A stretch of 64,000 bases of DNA from Tetragonia tetragonoides (Eukaryota > Streptophyta > Magnoliopsida > Caryophyllales > Aizoaceae), in assembly GCA_038025085.1 (NCBI GenBank), contig CM076140.1:39183501-39247500 (forward strand), in the 5' to 3' direction. Positions 1 through 16,052 of the stretch are shown here, in pieces. Each line of letters begins with the position of its first letter. Positions within the stretch are counted from its first letter, which is position 1. The translations under genes and the position numbers were made by a program. A model generated the notes under the pieces. The model was not told the DNA's origin. It was given only the letters and a program-made list of their open reading frames with translations, and made no database searches.

Positions 1-228
1 CTACAATATACACTTATTTGACTTAGGACCTCAATGCATGGCTCAATCTAAGGATCATATGAGCAACCCAATAAAGATTCGAAGGTAACTCTTCCCTTCA
101 CTTAACATACTTAAGATTGTTTACTGTCTTTTCGGCTCGCCTTTATAGTTATATTGTTATGAGGATATGCTACTATATATGTCTCACAGAGATTTTCAAT
201 GGTTTCTTTTGATGTATGGTGCTCTTGG
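1..228. other. Flank left of the Ty3 element
   Basis: I see no gene or repeat here. It is the host sequence directly left of the Ty3/gypsy insertion, and the first copy of the target-site duplication (CATGA) lies at 229-233. Confidence 0.5.
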
Positions 229-233
229 CATGA

Positions 234-741
234 TATCACTGTCCGCCTTTGCAAGTCGTGGAACGTGCGGCGCGCTCTTGTCTCCTAGCGGCAAGAGTGC
301 CAGTCGTACACAAGGAACGTCTTTGGGGTGTCCGTGGACACAAGAGAATGAGGGAGGGACGGAGTTTGAGAGAGGGGTTGGATGATGCACGTAATCAACA
401 CAGTTTAACAACAACAAGCATTGACATCAATACATCGATATGGAGGATTGCTTCCCCCATAAAGAGTCTTAAAAGGTTTATTCATTCTGACAGGAGTATA
501 CATCAAGAGTGCATAACTTTCATACTCGACATCTACTCCTAAAAGTAAAAGATTGGAAAGCTTAAAGACATGTCCAAGGGTCAACACACAGGAAGCGCCT
601 TAGAGACATGTTACTAGACAACTAAAAGCGTAAAGACATGTCCAAGGGTCAACACGCAGGAAGCGCCTTAGAGACATGTTACATTGCAAGGAAAGTAAAG
701 GAAATCTGTAAATTACAAGGTGTGAAGGGCGGAACCTAACA
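234..741 (-). repeat. 3' LTR of the Ty3/gypsy element
   Basis: In element orientation the LTR begins TGTTAGG (at 741) and should end in CA, but this copy ends in TA (a C-to-T change at the terminal dinucleotide, plus-strand 234-235). The other LTR keeps the canonical CA. A 52-nt unit is repeated in tandem inside the LTR (563-614 and 631-682), in both LTR copies. Confidence 0.9.
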
Positions 742-752
742 TTCTCCCGCAC
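742..752 (-). other. Polypurine tract of the Ty3/gypsy element
   Basis: On the minus strand the bases just before the 3' LTR read GTGCGGGAGAA. This is the expected position and composition of the primer for plus-strand DNA synthesis. Confidence 0.75.
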
Positions 753-782
753 TAAAGTTGACGACGTCCTCGGCGATGTGAT

Positions 783-3700
783 TTAGTCATCAAGTGTCGG
801 GGACGGCTTGGTGCGGATGTTGGCCCAAGTAGACTTGTTGCGGGCAGAGTCTTCTGTATCTAGATGATACGGCTTCAAACGACTCACATGAAAGACAGGG
901 TGTACTTTCATCCAAGTCGAGGGTTCTACTTTGTAAGCCGTACATCCCACCTTTCTGGTGATAAGGATGGGGCCTTCATATTTGCGGACCAACCGCTTGT
1001 CGCTTCCTCTCAGGAATCTCATCTGCTCTGGGAGGATCTTCACCATCACTAGGTCTCCCACTTCGAACTCCAGTGGCCTCCTCTTCTGATCGGCCCATTT
1101 CTTCATGTGCTTCGAAGCCTTTTCTATGTAACTCCGAGCAATGTAGGTGTTTTGCTTCCATTCTCTGGTGAACTCATAAGCCTTCTTGTTTCGGTCCTTG
1201 TAATGATCATCCATAGTGTGTGGTAAGAGAGGTTGTTGTCCCATGACAACTTCGAAGGGACTCCTGTTGGACGAGGAGCTCTTCTGAGAATTGAAGCAGA
1301 GCTGGGCTACATCTAGTAGTCTCATTCACTCTCTCTGGTTGGCGCTCACAAAGTGTCGAAGGTATTCTTGGAGGAGCCCGTTGAATCTTTCTGTCTGTCC
1401 GTCTGTCTGGGGATGGTATGCTGAAGACATGTTCATCTCTAACCCAAGAAGCTTGAAGAGTTCACCCCAAAAGATACCTGTGAACCGAGGGTCTCGGTCA
1501 CTCACAATGCTCCTAGGCAGCCCCCAGTACCTGACAATGTATTTGAAGAAGAGGACGGTTGTCTCTTCTGCTCCAGTAGCTTTCGGCATAGGGATGAAAG
1601 TGGCATACTTCGAGAATCGATCCACTATCACCATAATAGCGGACAAAGGTCCGACCTTCGATAACCCATTGATGAAGTCCATGGAGACACTCTCCCATGG
1701 TCTAGTCGGCACTGCGAGCGGGTTTAGTAAGCCGCCCTGCTTGAGTCAATCTGGCTTGTCTTGCTGACACACGAGACACGTCCGAGTGTAGCTCATTACA
1801 TCGTCCTTCATCTGGGGCCAGAAGTACCCTTGTTTTAGCAAGCTCAAGGTTCTCTTCCACTCCGGATGTCCTGCCCAAAGGGTGTCATGACATTCACTCA
1901 GTAATTTTCTCCGAAGGCACTCGGCCCTGGGAACATACAACCTATGTCCCTTTGTGAAGATAAGGCCATCTTCTATCCAAAACCGTCTCGTTTTCCCTTA
2001 TTCAATGAGCTGTTTGATGGTCTTCGCCATCGTATCTTGACCTTGATGTTGCTTGATCTGGTCGCGGATCATAGTGGCCACGAGACTTGCCGATAAGTGA
2101 GCCATTTGCTTCAAGGCAGCAAAGTCAGCCCGGCGACTGAGAGCATCTGCGACCTTGTTGTTGACCCCAGGCCTGTATGTAAACTCCACATCAAATTCCG
2201 CCAGAGATTCTTGCCACCGAGCTTGTCGACCAGTGAGTCTGGGTTGGGTTAAGAAGTGGCTCACCGCAGTGTTGTCTGTGCGAACAAGAAACTTCGAACC
2301 CAGAAGGTAGTGTCTCCAGACCCTTAAGAATTGTACGATTGCCAGTAACTCCTTCTCTTGAGCGGCATACCGCCTCTCGGCCCCATTTAGCTTGCGGCTC
2401 TCGAAAGCAACCGGGTGCCCTTCTTGAAGTAGTACTCCCCCAAGGGCGAAGTCTGAGGCATCAGTCTCGACCTCAAAGGGTTTTGTGACATCGGGGAGAG
2501 CCAACACCGGTTCCCTGGTTACCATCTTCTTCAACCTTTTAAACGCTTCATTTTGTGATTCGGCCCAATCCCAACCTTCACACTTCTTGGGCAAGTCTGT
2601 AAGGGGAGCCACAATACCAGAATATCCTGCAATGAAACGCCGGTAGTAATTAGCAAGGCCAAGAAAGGAACGGAGCTCAGAGACATTCTTTGGAGGCTGC
2701 CACTCCTTGATGGCAGAGACTTTCTTAGAGTCCATGCGCATCTTCCCCTTTCCTACAAAGTGACCAAGAAAACTAATTTCCTCTTGTGCAAACGAACACT
2801 TTTCTGGCTTCACGAAGAGGTGGTGCTCGCGTAACTTCTCTAACACAAGTCTTAAGTATTCCAAGTGTTCGCTCATGGTCTTGCTATAGATCACAATATC
2901 ATCGAGGTATACTACCACGAACTTATCCAAGTACCCGTGGAAGGCATGGTTCATCAAGGTACAGAATGTTGCAGGAGCATTCGTTAGCCCAAAGGGCATC
3001 ACTAACCATTCAAAAGCCCCATATCTCGTCACACAAGATGTCTTCGGCTCTTCCCCTTCTGATATACGAACTTGATGGTACCCCGACCTCAAATCAAGCT
3101 TCGTGAAGTACACAGCATCGCCGAGTTGGTCGAACAAGTCAGCAATCAACGGAATATGATAATGATTCCTCACCGTCAACTTGTTGAGTGCTCGATAGTC
3201 AATACACAGCCGGAGAGTCGCATCTTGCTTTTTCTGAAACAGCACCGGAGCTCCATAGGGCGCTTTGGACGGTCGAATGAATCCTCCCTTCAAGAGTCCA
3301 TCCAACTGTTTTCTCAGTTCGGCCAGCTCGGGAGGTGTCATCCAGTAAGGACTACGAGCGGGTGGTACGGCTCCCGGGATCAACTCGATCTGATGATCAA
3401 CGGATCGACGAGGAGGGAGGACTTGGGGTAGGTCATCGGGCAAGATGTCCTTGAATCCCTCAAGCAGTCTCACTACTTCTGGAGGAGTATTCTTATCCCT
3501 ACAATCTTCCTTCATCGACAAAGTAGCCAGGAACGACGGTTCACATTTTCGAAGTCCCTTCTCAAATTGCATCGACGAGAGCATCTGCCCCCATTTACTC
3601 TCAACCTTCATAAGACATGGGCTGTCACCCATCAACAACAAGGAACTCAAATGTGGCATGGGCGCTGCTTTAGACATGCGAAGGAAGTCCATACCCAGTA

Positions 3701-5141
3701 CCATCTTGAAATCATCTAGTGGAGTCACCGTAAGGTCCAATCGACCACTCCACTCCCCTATCCGAGTGAGGACTCCCTTGAAAATCCCATGGATAGGTCT
3801 TGCCGCCGAGTTCACGGCCTTCATGCTGCCGCCTGTGCGGTCCAGCTTCAGTCCCAATCTCTCTGCTTCGGTGCCGTCCACGAAGTTATGGGTGGCACCG
3901 GTATCAACCATTGCTCGAGTGCTACATCCATTGATCAACACGTCGACGTACATGAGCTCCATCGACTTGGGTTTTAGGGAGGTCTCATCACCCCTCAGGG
4001 CGCTCAGTAAATGAACATCTCCCATGTGTGGTATCTCATCCTCATCCATTTCATTGTTCCTACTTGTCTCTCCTTCGTTGGTGCCATCAGACTCCACAGA
4101 TATCTTAGATAGATTCTGCTGGAGGGCACTCAAGTCTCGATGAGGGCACTCGGTGTGTTTGTGCGGCCCTCTGAAGTTGTAGCAACTCAACTTCGACGGC
4201 CATCTTGTCGCGGATGACTCTGTCCGATTGAACGATGAGGTTGGACCTGGGAGCCGGTAAGGTACCGGTCTAGGAGATCCATTTTCAGCGTTCCCATATC
4301 TACTATTGCCACCGTTGTAGTTACCCCCGTTGTAGTTTCGAGAGTTGTTCGAGCCTGTCTGAGAGCCAGTTGACCCTGCTCGGTTCACAATTGAACTTGG
4401 CCCTGTCGACCCTTTCCTTGGTGGGATCTCTTTCCCTAGTTGGTTGTCGAAGAGTCGTTCGGCTACACTTATAGCAGCCGACAAGGTATCTAATTTTTGT
4501 CTGTTCAACTCACGTTGAGCCCACTCTTTCAGCCCATCGATGAAGTTGAACATACGGTCCTTGTCGCTCATGTCCCTGATCTCAAGCATGCACGCCGAGT
4601 ACTCCTTCACATAGTCTCGGATGGTCCCCATGTGCTTGATGCCCTTTAACTTCCTTCGGGCAATGAACTCAGTGTTCTCCGGGTAGAACTGGTCGTTGAG
4701 TTCCTTCTTAAACTCTTCCCATGTGTCTATTTTCAGAGTTTTGGCTTCGATCTCGGCATACTTCGAGCGCCACCACAACTTCGCGTCATCCACTAGGTAC
4801 ATGACCGCGGTGTCAACCTTGTGGTCCTCTTCCAGTCCACTGACTCGGAAGTATTGTTCTAGGTCGAAGACAAAGTTGTCTACTTCCTTGGAGTCTCTGG
4901 CTCCACTGTATGTCCGGGGTTGAGGGGGCTTCACCCGTCTCGACCCTGATCCACCATTACCGCTAGCAATGGCCTTGGTGATCGTAGTACACTGATCCCA
5001 CAGTGATTGAATTTGATTGTACATGTGGTCAAGCTCCTCCCGTAAGCTTGCGGAGGACATTTCATGCATTTGGGCCTCCAATGCATCTATCCGGGCATCG
5101 GACTCGATCACAATTTTCTCTAGCTCTTCCATGGTCCCCAT
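783..5141 (-). pseudogene. gag-pol: Ty3/gypsy gag-pol polyprotein with three in-frame stops
   Basis: The longest open part (5141 to 1998, 1047 aa) holds gag, a degenerate zinc knuckle near residue 317 (CYNF where a second Cys is expected), an aspartic protease with DTGA near residue 412, reverse transcriptase with YLDD near residue 743, and RNase H with ETDASD near residue 890. The same frame then continues through a TAA at 1998, a TGA at 1746 and a TGA at 1323-1325. The parts between give the integrase zinc domain (H-H-C-C, 1746-1940), the catalytic core (acidic residues in MDFI, SDRD and TERF, 1326-1712) and the GPY/F-like C-terminus (783-1325). No chromodomain is recognisable after it. The start chosen is the ATG at 5141, 53 bp inside the primer-binding site. 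Without readthrough this copy cannot make integrase. Confidence 0.92.
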
Positions 5142-5193
5142 GGTTTCGGATTCGAGTCTCGCAACCTTTCACTGAGCGTGCTTCTCTAGTTGC

Positions 5194-5205
5194 GCTCTGA
5201 TACCA
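5194..5205 (-). other. Primer-binding site, initiator tRNA-Met type
   Basis: The minus strand reads TGGTATCAGAGC, two bases inside the 5' LTR. This is the classic plant retrotransposon site complementary to the 3' end of initiator methionine tRNA. Confidence 0.9.
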
Positions 5206-5207
5206 AC

Positions 5208-5714
5208 TGTCACTGTCCGCATTTGCAAGTCGCGGAACGTGCGGCGCGCTCTTGTCTCCTAGCGGCAAGAGTGCCAGCCGTGCACAAGGAACGACTTTGG
5301 GGTGTTCGTGGACACAAGAGAATGAGGGAGGGACGGAGTTTGAGAGAGGGTTGGATGATGCACGCAATCAACACAGTTTAACAACAACAAGCATTGACAT
5401 CAATACATCGATATGGAGGACTGCTTCCCCCATAAAGAGTCTTAAAAGGTTTATTCATTCTGACAGGAGTATACATCAAGAGTGCATAACTTTCATACTC
5501 GACATCTACTCCTAAAAGTAAAAGACTAGAAAACTTAAAGACATGTCCAAGGGTCAACACGCAGGAAGCGTCTTAGAGACATGTTACTAGACAACTAAAA
5601 GCGTAAAGACATGTCCAAGGGTCAACACGCAGGAAGCGCCTTAGAGACATGTTACATTGCAAGGAAAGTAAAGAAAAGCTGTAAATTACAAGATGTGAAG
5701 GGCGGAACCTAACA
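5208..5714 (-). repeat. 5' LTR of the Ty3/gypsy element
   Basis: This copy keeps TG...CA ends in element orientation and carries the same internal 52-nt tandem duplication as its partner at 234-741. The CATGA duplication follows directly at 5715-5719. Confidence 0.9.
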
Positions 5715-6169
5715 CATGATCTGCTATAAGCGGAATAAACTGGTCGTTTCCAAGTACATTATCCTCTATCTTGAGATCATAGTGAAGTTTTGGAAGGGAC
5801 ATGTCTATTGCAATATCTAACCTCAAGCAAAGGTATTTCAATCATTTTGAAACTATTAAGATTTGCAGTCTCACTTTGTGTGCCATTTTTCGTCTCAATT
5901 CCTTATACAGAGTATATTATTTGACACATCAACTTTTGAATTTAATTTATTATTAGTTGGGATAATGCATGACAAAATCAAGGATGGTATGAAAGTGATT
6001 GGGATCGATAGAGAGTAGTATATAGAATGGAACAGAGAATCCGAATTGTTTTGAAACGATTGCGAAAGATGTTCACATGGAAGGTAGTTTAATTATTCAG
6101 ATCTTTTAACTGCCAAATAATGGTCTAAGGTGACTTTAGGAAAGAAAAAGCTCATAGGTATTGCCATTG

Positions 6170-6203
<34 letters not shown>

Positions 6204-6879
6204 AGGAAAAAGTAAATGTACTTCTTGGTTAGTTAATCCGCCGTGGATTACATATCGAGATAAATTTAAAGGACTAGGATCACATTTCCATAATATACTA
6301 TTTTCCGCATTTATGTATTACATTTGTTTATTATTGACACGTTAAATATTTTACATTATTTTTATTATTTGTAGGCAACTTAAGACATATCAAACATTGG
6401 TGTACGAGAATAGGTTGCTAATCCATTTTGCCTGTTATACACACACAAAACGTTGTATATATACTTGTGTTGTAAAGTACTATATGCATAAGAAAGTATA
6501 TGCATAAGAGATGAAAGTTGGTATGTTATTATCTTCGTTTTCCGATCTCCACATAAATAATAAGATGGATATATATATATATATACCACAAGTGCGTGGG
6601 GATGTGAATGGAAAGAAGGGACCATATATAGATATTCATATAGCAGGTAAAGAAAAAAGGGAATGAATGTGAAAGCAAAAGGGACCGCATTGAGCTTCAT
6701 AATCATATTTTATAGATCAAAGCATACGTAGTATATACACTTGTAATGTTGTAAATATATTCTCTGGAGAAGTTTGGACTGAGTACCATGTACTATGAAG
6801 CCATTTTAGCTACTTAGCAATATTATCTTTCATAATTCAGATACACAACAACAGCAACACTAGACAAATAATGTGGTGT

Positions 6880-7090
6880 GATTGATTGGATAGGCCGGGA
6901 TCCATTCATCCTTACTTAAGGTTGAACATTCGAATCTCACCTTGGTTATGTGGAGCAGTTTTTAATTTTTTGGTCAGTTGTCTCACATCTTTCGAGGTGT
7001 CTACATGCCAATGAAATAGTTATTGTGCTCGACGGTGGGTAAGCCCCATAATTCTTATAGTGTTCAAAAACTCTGGTCAGCAAAAAAATT
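6880..7090 (+). mobile_element. Possible tRNA-derived SINE
   Basis: The stretch has a B-box-like string (ATTCGAATCTCACC, near 6929) preceded by a weak A-box-like string, and an A-rich end near 7081. I could not find a clear target-site duplication, so this is tentative. Confidence 0.3.
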
Positions 7091-7477
7091 ATTTATTATA
7101 ATAAATAAGTGTTGAAAAGCTAGTTTTGAGGTCCTGGTTCTAGTTTTGAAGGTGGTTTATTAATGACAAGGCGTGCCAACAGTGTCGGAGCTATTCCAAC
7201 CCAAGGGAAGTCAAAGAACTCCACTTAAATTGGGGGGGGGGGGGGAGTGAAGTTTTTTTTGTAAAAAGTGAAAAAAAAAAAAAAAAAACTTTCAGGAAAA
7301 TGCTTCACTTCGAATAGGCGAGAAAGTAAACATTCTTGACCACTTAACATATGAGTTGAGGAGAAAAAAAAAGAAATAATCAAGATAAAAGTGAGTGCAC
7401 CCTCTCAAAAAAAATTATGCACTCGCTATTGTGTGTCAAAGTTTAATCGGGACAAAGTTCTTCATCGTCATTCATCA

Positions 7478-7542
<65 letters not shown>
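7478..7542. repeat. AAT trinucleotide microsatellite
   Basis: About 21 uninterrupted AAT/TAA units. Confidence 0.95.
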
Positions 7543-8439
7543 GACTTGACACATCAGATTTTAAAATTACTTTTCTATTAAAATAGAAGCATTGACAAAA
7601 TCACGGTCAATATATAATTGAAATAGAGAGTGATATACAGAATGAGACAAAGGATCTCTAGTGTGATAATCACGTACTATACAAACAATAATGATTACAT
7701 TGACGATTAACAAATTAAACAAACGGAAAAGAGAAATTGCATTACATAATGATACGCCAACTAACTCAAGTCATATATATATCATACTAGTCCATCAAAA
7801 AAAATTGATAAGCCAACTAGCACATACATCATACATGTTGCCGTTCAACTTGCACAACTGTAGTCATTCATGTTTCTTTTTGTCCATTTGTGAGCAACAA
7901 TCAATATACACACGGAGTCATTCAGTATTACACTTTCTATATCCAATAATATGAGATACTATGATGTATAGTATGATTATATGATCTTGCACAAGTTGGA
8001 CAAAAAAGCCAAAGGCAAGATGTAAACAACTCAATGAGATTGTAGGGTCATAAAAGAAAGATATTAAGAGGAACTTGACTTGGTCCTAATTCCATCACGA
8101 TGCTTGAAAAGGGTTTATATGGATGAAAATTAATAGCACTTGCATTTTGCTAGTTGTCAATATTGTTCTCCTATTGCTATCATAAATTCTCCAAAAATCC
8201 CCACATCTTTTATGACCACCACAAGGTAAGTTTAGTTGAATATGCTCAAAGAAGTAAGAACAAGTCATGACCACGATTTCTCTTCCTTTTGGCTTGATGT
8301 AATATTTGATTAGGACTTGTGAATGTATCGAGATTCAAGTCAATGGTTCCATTTTCTTATTCCTTTTATATCCCACCAAGAGGTTTGATGTTTGAAGAAG
8401 GATGACATGCAAATTACAATATATTATAATAGATTAATA

Positions 8440-8547
<108 letters not shown>

Positions 8548-9336
8548 AAATTTAGGATTGTAACTATTAGCCACCTTTAGAGTAGGCTTTTTTTTTTTTT
8601 TTTTTTTTGTAGAGAAAGGGAGGGCTGACATCCAGTTACATGGGTATAGTACGAGGTGACTCGATGCCTATGTCATAATACAACAAAAGTGACCGAATGT
8701 CGTGTGGTGGCGCGCCAAGAATATGTTCTCCCAAGGGAAATGTCACAGCAATATTAGAGAGCCAGACTGCACATCGATTCGCAGGTTTGTATTTGTTATC
8801 CGTGATCATTATTCTTAAAAGATCATACGGTCTACAATTAGATTCATACCAAGAAAATTGTGATCGATTTTTCAGGGAAAAATTCTGTAACTAATTTTCG
8901 CAGCAAATTTGCATTTTTTTGTAGTGGCAATATGAAAAATAGTGATTCAAAGGAAGCCATTCGAAATGTATGAATGTGTTACGTTATATGCTAGATATAT
9001 AGATTTGTCATACACTTCTTGGTCTTCGACCTCACCTCCTCATTCAACTTCTCGAACCAAACTTGAGCCCTCAAGTGCAAAGGCACAGGGGTGCATGACT
9101 ACAAGACCCACTCCTCGAGCAAGTCCCTGTACAGAGTTTTAGTAAATCCATACTTATTTTCCTTGTATCTAGTATTGGGAAACTTGGTCCAACTTGCGCA
9201 ATTTTGAATTTATTTTGGTATAGGGTGTGAGTGGGTATACTATTCACTCACGCGATGTTCGACCTTGCCACACTCGAGTTTACACCAATGGCGTATTAAT
9301 TAATCACCAAATTGTTGGAGTTCCAGCTCAAATCAA

Positions 9337-9749
9337 TCTTCTCTATATATATAAAGCTGGCATATTTTATAAGTTTTGACTTATGCTACATCATTAAATG
9401 TATTGTTAGAATAATTTTTAAAAAAATAAAATTAAGAGTTTGTCTTGTGATGAATAACTAGAGTTTTAAAAGTGTTATAACTTAATCTTTGTCGAAACTT
9501 CAAAAGCAAATGTAATCTTCTACACATCTTCAAAAAAAATAATATTTATACCATCGTATTCGCATCGAAAAATACTTCAAAATGAGATGCATTTACAATA
9601 TGTTTAATCTTAACGTATAAGATCATATCCAATTTTAATTAGCGTAAATATATTTTAAAATATATAATATTGAAGAATAAAATAACAAGAAAAATAATAA
9701 AAAATATATATATAACTTTAACCCGTGCATCGCACGGACATCATTACTA

Positions 9750-9750
<1 letters not shown>
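9337..9750 (+). mobile_element. Short non-autonomous Helitron
   Basis: The 3' end shows the Helitron signature: a small hairpin (CCGTGC, loop, GCACGG at 9723-9737) followed 13 bases later by the terminal CTAG (9747-9750) and then a host T. The 5' side has TC followed by a TATATA-rich leader (from 9337, after a host A), as in many plant Helitrons. There is no target duplication, as expected for A/T insertion. The element is 414 bp with no coding capacity. Confidence 0.7.

Positions 9751-9754
<4 letters not shown>

Positions 9755-9822
<68 letters not shown>
9755..9822. repeat. TA dinucleotide microsatellite
   Basis: About 34 TA units directly after the Helitron 3' end. It runs into AAGGAGGCATATTTTGGGC, which looks like a second Helitron leader. 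Confidence 0.95.
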
Positions 9823-9825
<3 letters not shown>

Positions 9826-10225
9826 AGGCATATTTTGGGCGTTATGAGACACGCCACGTAGGCAAGAATTTTAATAGCACGTCACCTAAGCGAGAATAAA
9901 GACAAAAAATAATTAGTGGAAATTGTTTAGAAGTCTTATTAGCAATATATTGTTATATAACGTTTAAGAGTCTTAATTCATAGTGTTAACGATTCTTGAG
10001 AAACTAATATGAATAAGACTATATTAAGAGAATAAATTAATAACATTGTAAAACCCCATCTTCCCTCTACCCGGCTCCCCCCCCCCCCCCCCCCCAAAGC
10101 CCATCACGTTTAACAACCCCCATCTCCTTTTTTTACTATTCATTTTGCATCATGCACCATTATTTATGATGTTTTTAATGTGATCATGATTTTAACTAAT
10201 AAATCGTGCTCATGTATGTAGGTTT
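9823..10225 (+). mobile_element. Possible Helitron 5' fragment
   Basis: The sequence after the TA repeat (GGAGGC, then a GAGAATAAAGACAAAAA string near 9890) recurs at 13838-13910 upstream of another Helitron-type 3' end. I infer a related Helitron 5' part, but its own 3' end is not visible before the solo LTR. A C-run lies near 10077-10096. Confidence 0.35.
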
Positions 10226-10902
10226 TGTTGGGAAAATTTGCGCAACGTATATGTATGTAGAGTAATAAAACACAATATAAAGACGAAATAGACACACAAT
10301 ATTTTAACGTGGTTCGACCCCTTTGGCCTACGTTCACGACCCTCTTATAGGGCAACATCTAATTAGGTGGATCACGTCTCCCCCTAATTAGGATCCCACT
10401 TGATCCGACATATCTCACACCCTGTGTTTGGACTACCCTACAAGTCTGAGGACTCACTCCACTTATTACTACAAGGACTAGCCACTCACTTTCCTCACAC
10501 ACTACATGTGTCTTCATTGTGGAATATGAATTATATGGGATACACTACACAGAACCTACACCTCTATTTATATAGGCCTTTAGACTCTTTTTAGATGATT
10601 AAAAACGTTCAAATAACTATGCAGTTTAATGCAGTAACTCCTAAGCTCCCATAACTGTTGTTGAACTTGAATGCCCCTTTACTTGATTATCAATCACATA
10701 TTAATGTCAAGCTCCCTTATATTGTGATAACATCTAATAGTATTATTATGCATCAAGTTTCCACGTTTACAAAACTCCAAACTTTACTTTAATTTGACAG
10801 TTTTCCATCTTTCCATTTTCTCTTTTTTTTTCGTCTTCCTCAATTAACTGTTCTTCTCATTAATTGTGGTAGCTCACACATAATTGGGATTTTATTCCAA
10901 TA
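10226..10902 (-). mobile_element. Solo LTR, probably Ty1/copia
   Basis: On the minus strand it begins TATTGGAATAAAATCCC and ends TTTTCCCAACA, close to the usual TG...CA with one decayed base. A TATA-like string (CTATATAAATAG, near 10565) sits where an LTR promoter would be. The flanking 5-mers GGTTT (10221-10225) and GCTTT (10903-10907) match at four of five bases, consistent with a worn target duplication. No internal region is present, so recombination between two LTRs is the likely origin. Confidence 0.55.
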
Positions 10903-14614
<3,712 letters not shown>

Positions 14615-15757
14615 TAATATTTATTTATTGGTCAAGAATTTAATTATTTCAGCATACATAAAAAGAAAAGAAAAAAAAGGAAAAACAGAAAAAGGAAAAA
14701 AAAAAAACAGGAAACCGAAATTGATTCGGTGGTGATGTTTTCTGGTGGGTTATACAAGTCTTGGCCCACAAGGATTCTTTTGTGATTTATATATACCGTG
14801 AGATGGGAGGCGGTAGAAATATAGCAGGGTAAAGAGAGCTCTGTTAATTCGTACAAAGCGTAGAGAGTATTACGCTTGAAGGTACGAAAGCATTCGTTCA
14901 GCTTTCGGCGATAAGCTAATGAAGGATATTGTTGGTTCTATTAAGAGGATCAACTGGTTTAACTTTAACAGGTATTTTGGGTATATTTTTAGGGTTGTTG
15001 AAAGTAGTATTGATCGGGTAGTATTAATTTGTACTCATCTTAGGATTGTTTATGTACTTGTTCGTTGTTGTGGTTTGTTTCAAGTTGTGTTTCTTGGAAC
15101 GGTTGACTAGACTTTATAATCACTATTTGAGAGTATTAGTGGATTCGATAGTCGATTTGGCCCGTGATATTTACCTTATTGGAGTTTTTCACGTTAAATC
15201 TTGTGTTGATTATTTTTACTGTTATTTCTGGTTAATTGTTTGCGATTATTGGGTTGATTATTTTGATTGAATTTGGGTAACGATCCTAACACAAATTACC
15301 AAAAACAAGTCAACATATCAGCAACCCCGCCACAAGGAAAAAATGGTTAGGAAAAGGATGAATGTTACAATAGGTGTACCCAAACTGATTTGGTCAATCC
15401 CAAATATCATCTAAAAGCGAAAGTAACTTGTTCCGCCGTGAAATTAACCACTGCTTTAACACAACACCCTTATTCGTGTGTACTCACGAGTAAGGATTAG
15501 AACAAAACTCAAATTGATCAGGAATAATGGAACATAGTAAAGAAAAAAGGATGATGGATGGTTTTCGCTTGTGTATTTTCCAACAATATGGACAGAGCTT
15601 TTATAGCCAAAAGAGGGCTGAAACTTTCCCATCATTAGGAAATCAAATAAGGTAATAAATGGGGAGAGAATCAAAGAAATCAATGACATAACATCACAAT
15701 AAAGCAATGTCTAAATTGTAATCTCAAAATTACAACATAATGTAATCCCTTTCTCTT
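14615..15757. other. Intergenic stretch without a recognised gene
   Basis: Open frames of 63-83 aa occur here (for example 14919-15110 and 15456-15707), but none has a family motif. I do not call a gene. Confidence 0.45.
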
Positions 15758-15760
15758 TTA

Positions 15761-16052
15761 CGCTTCGTTTGATTCACCTAAAAAACACTGAACTTAACTG
15801 AACTGAAATGAAATGAACTGAGTTGATTTTTTTAACTTCACCATTAACCATTTAAAATTCGTCCGAACATATTCAATATTGCACTCATTTAAAAATATGC
15901 TTTGAGATCTTTCCGATGACATAGTTATCATCATTAATTTATTTCGGAATAAAAAGCTATCTAAGTAATAAAGTTACACATGAACTGAACCGAACTGAAC
16001 TAGACTGAACTGAACTGAATTTAAGTAAAATTAAGTTCAATCAAACAGAGCC
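15761..16052. mobile_element. Harbinger-like MITE (copy A)
   Basis: Inverted ends CGCTTCGTTTGATTCA and (reverse) GGCTCTGTTTGATTGA flank 292 bp without genes. The 3-bp duplication TTA (15758-15760 and 16053-16055) is typical of PIF/Harbinger elements. A related element lies at 53604-53862, and a 5'-truncated copy sits at 16765-16922. Confidence 0.7.

Larger units (their letters stand above)
234..5714 (-). mobile_element. Complete, decayed Ty3/gypsy LTR retrotransposon
   Basis: Two direct repeats of about 508 bp (234-741 and 5208-5714) flank a minus-strand gag-pol region. The 5-bp target-site duplication CATGA is at 229-233 and 5715-5719, so both ends are fixed. A primer-binding site matching initiator tRNA-Met (5194-5205) and a purine-rich tract next to the other LTR complete the structure. 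By eye the LTRs differ at roughly 20 sites (about 4%), so the insertion is not recent. Pol carries three in-frame stops. Its order (protease, RT, RNase H, integrase) is that of Ty3/gypsy. The lineage is uncertain because no chromodomain is recognisable after the integrase. Confidence 0.95.

Noticed and set aside
2786..4014. Plus-strand frames of 60-190 codons over the Ty3 gag-pol
   Set aside because: They are antisense shadows of gag-pol with no domain of their own.
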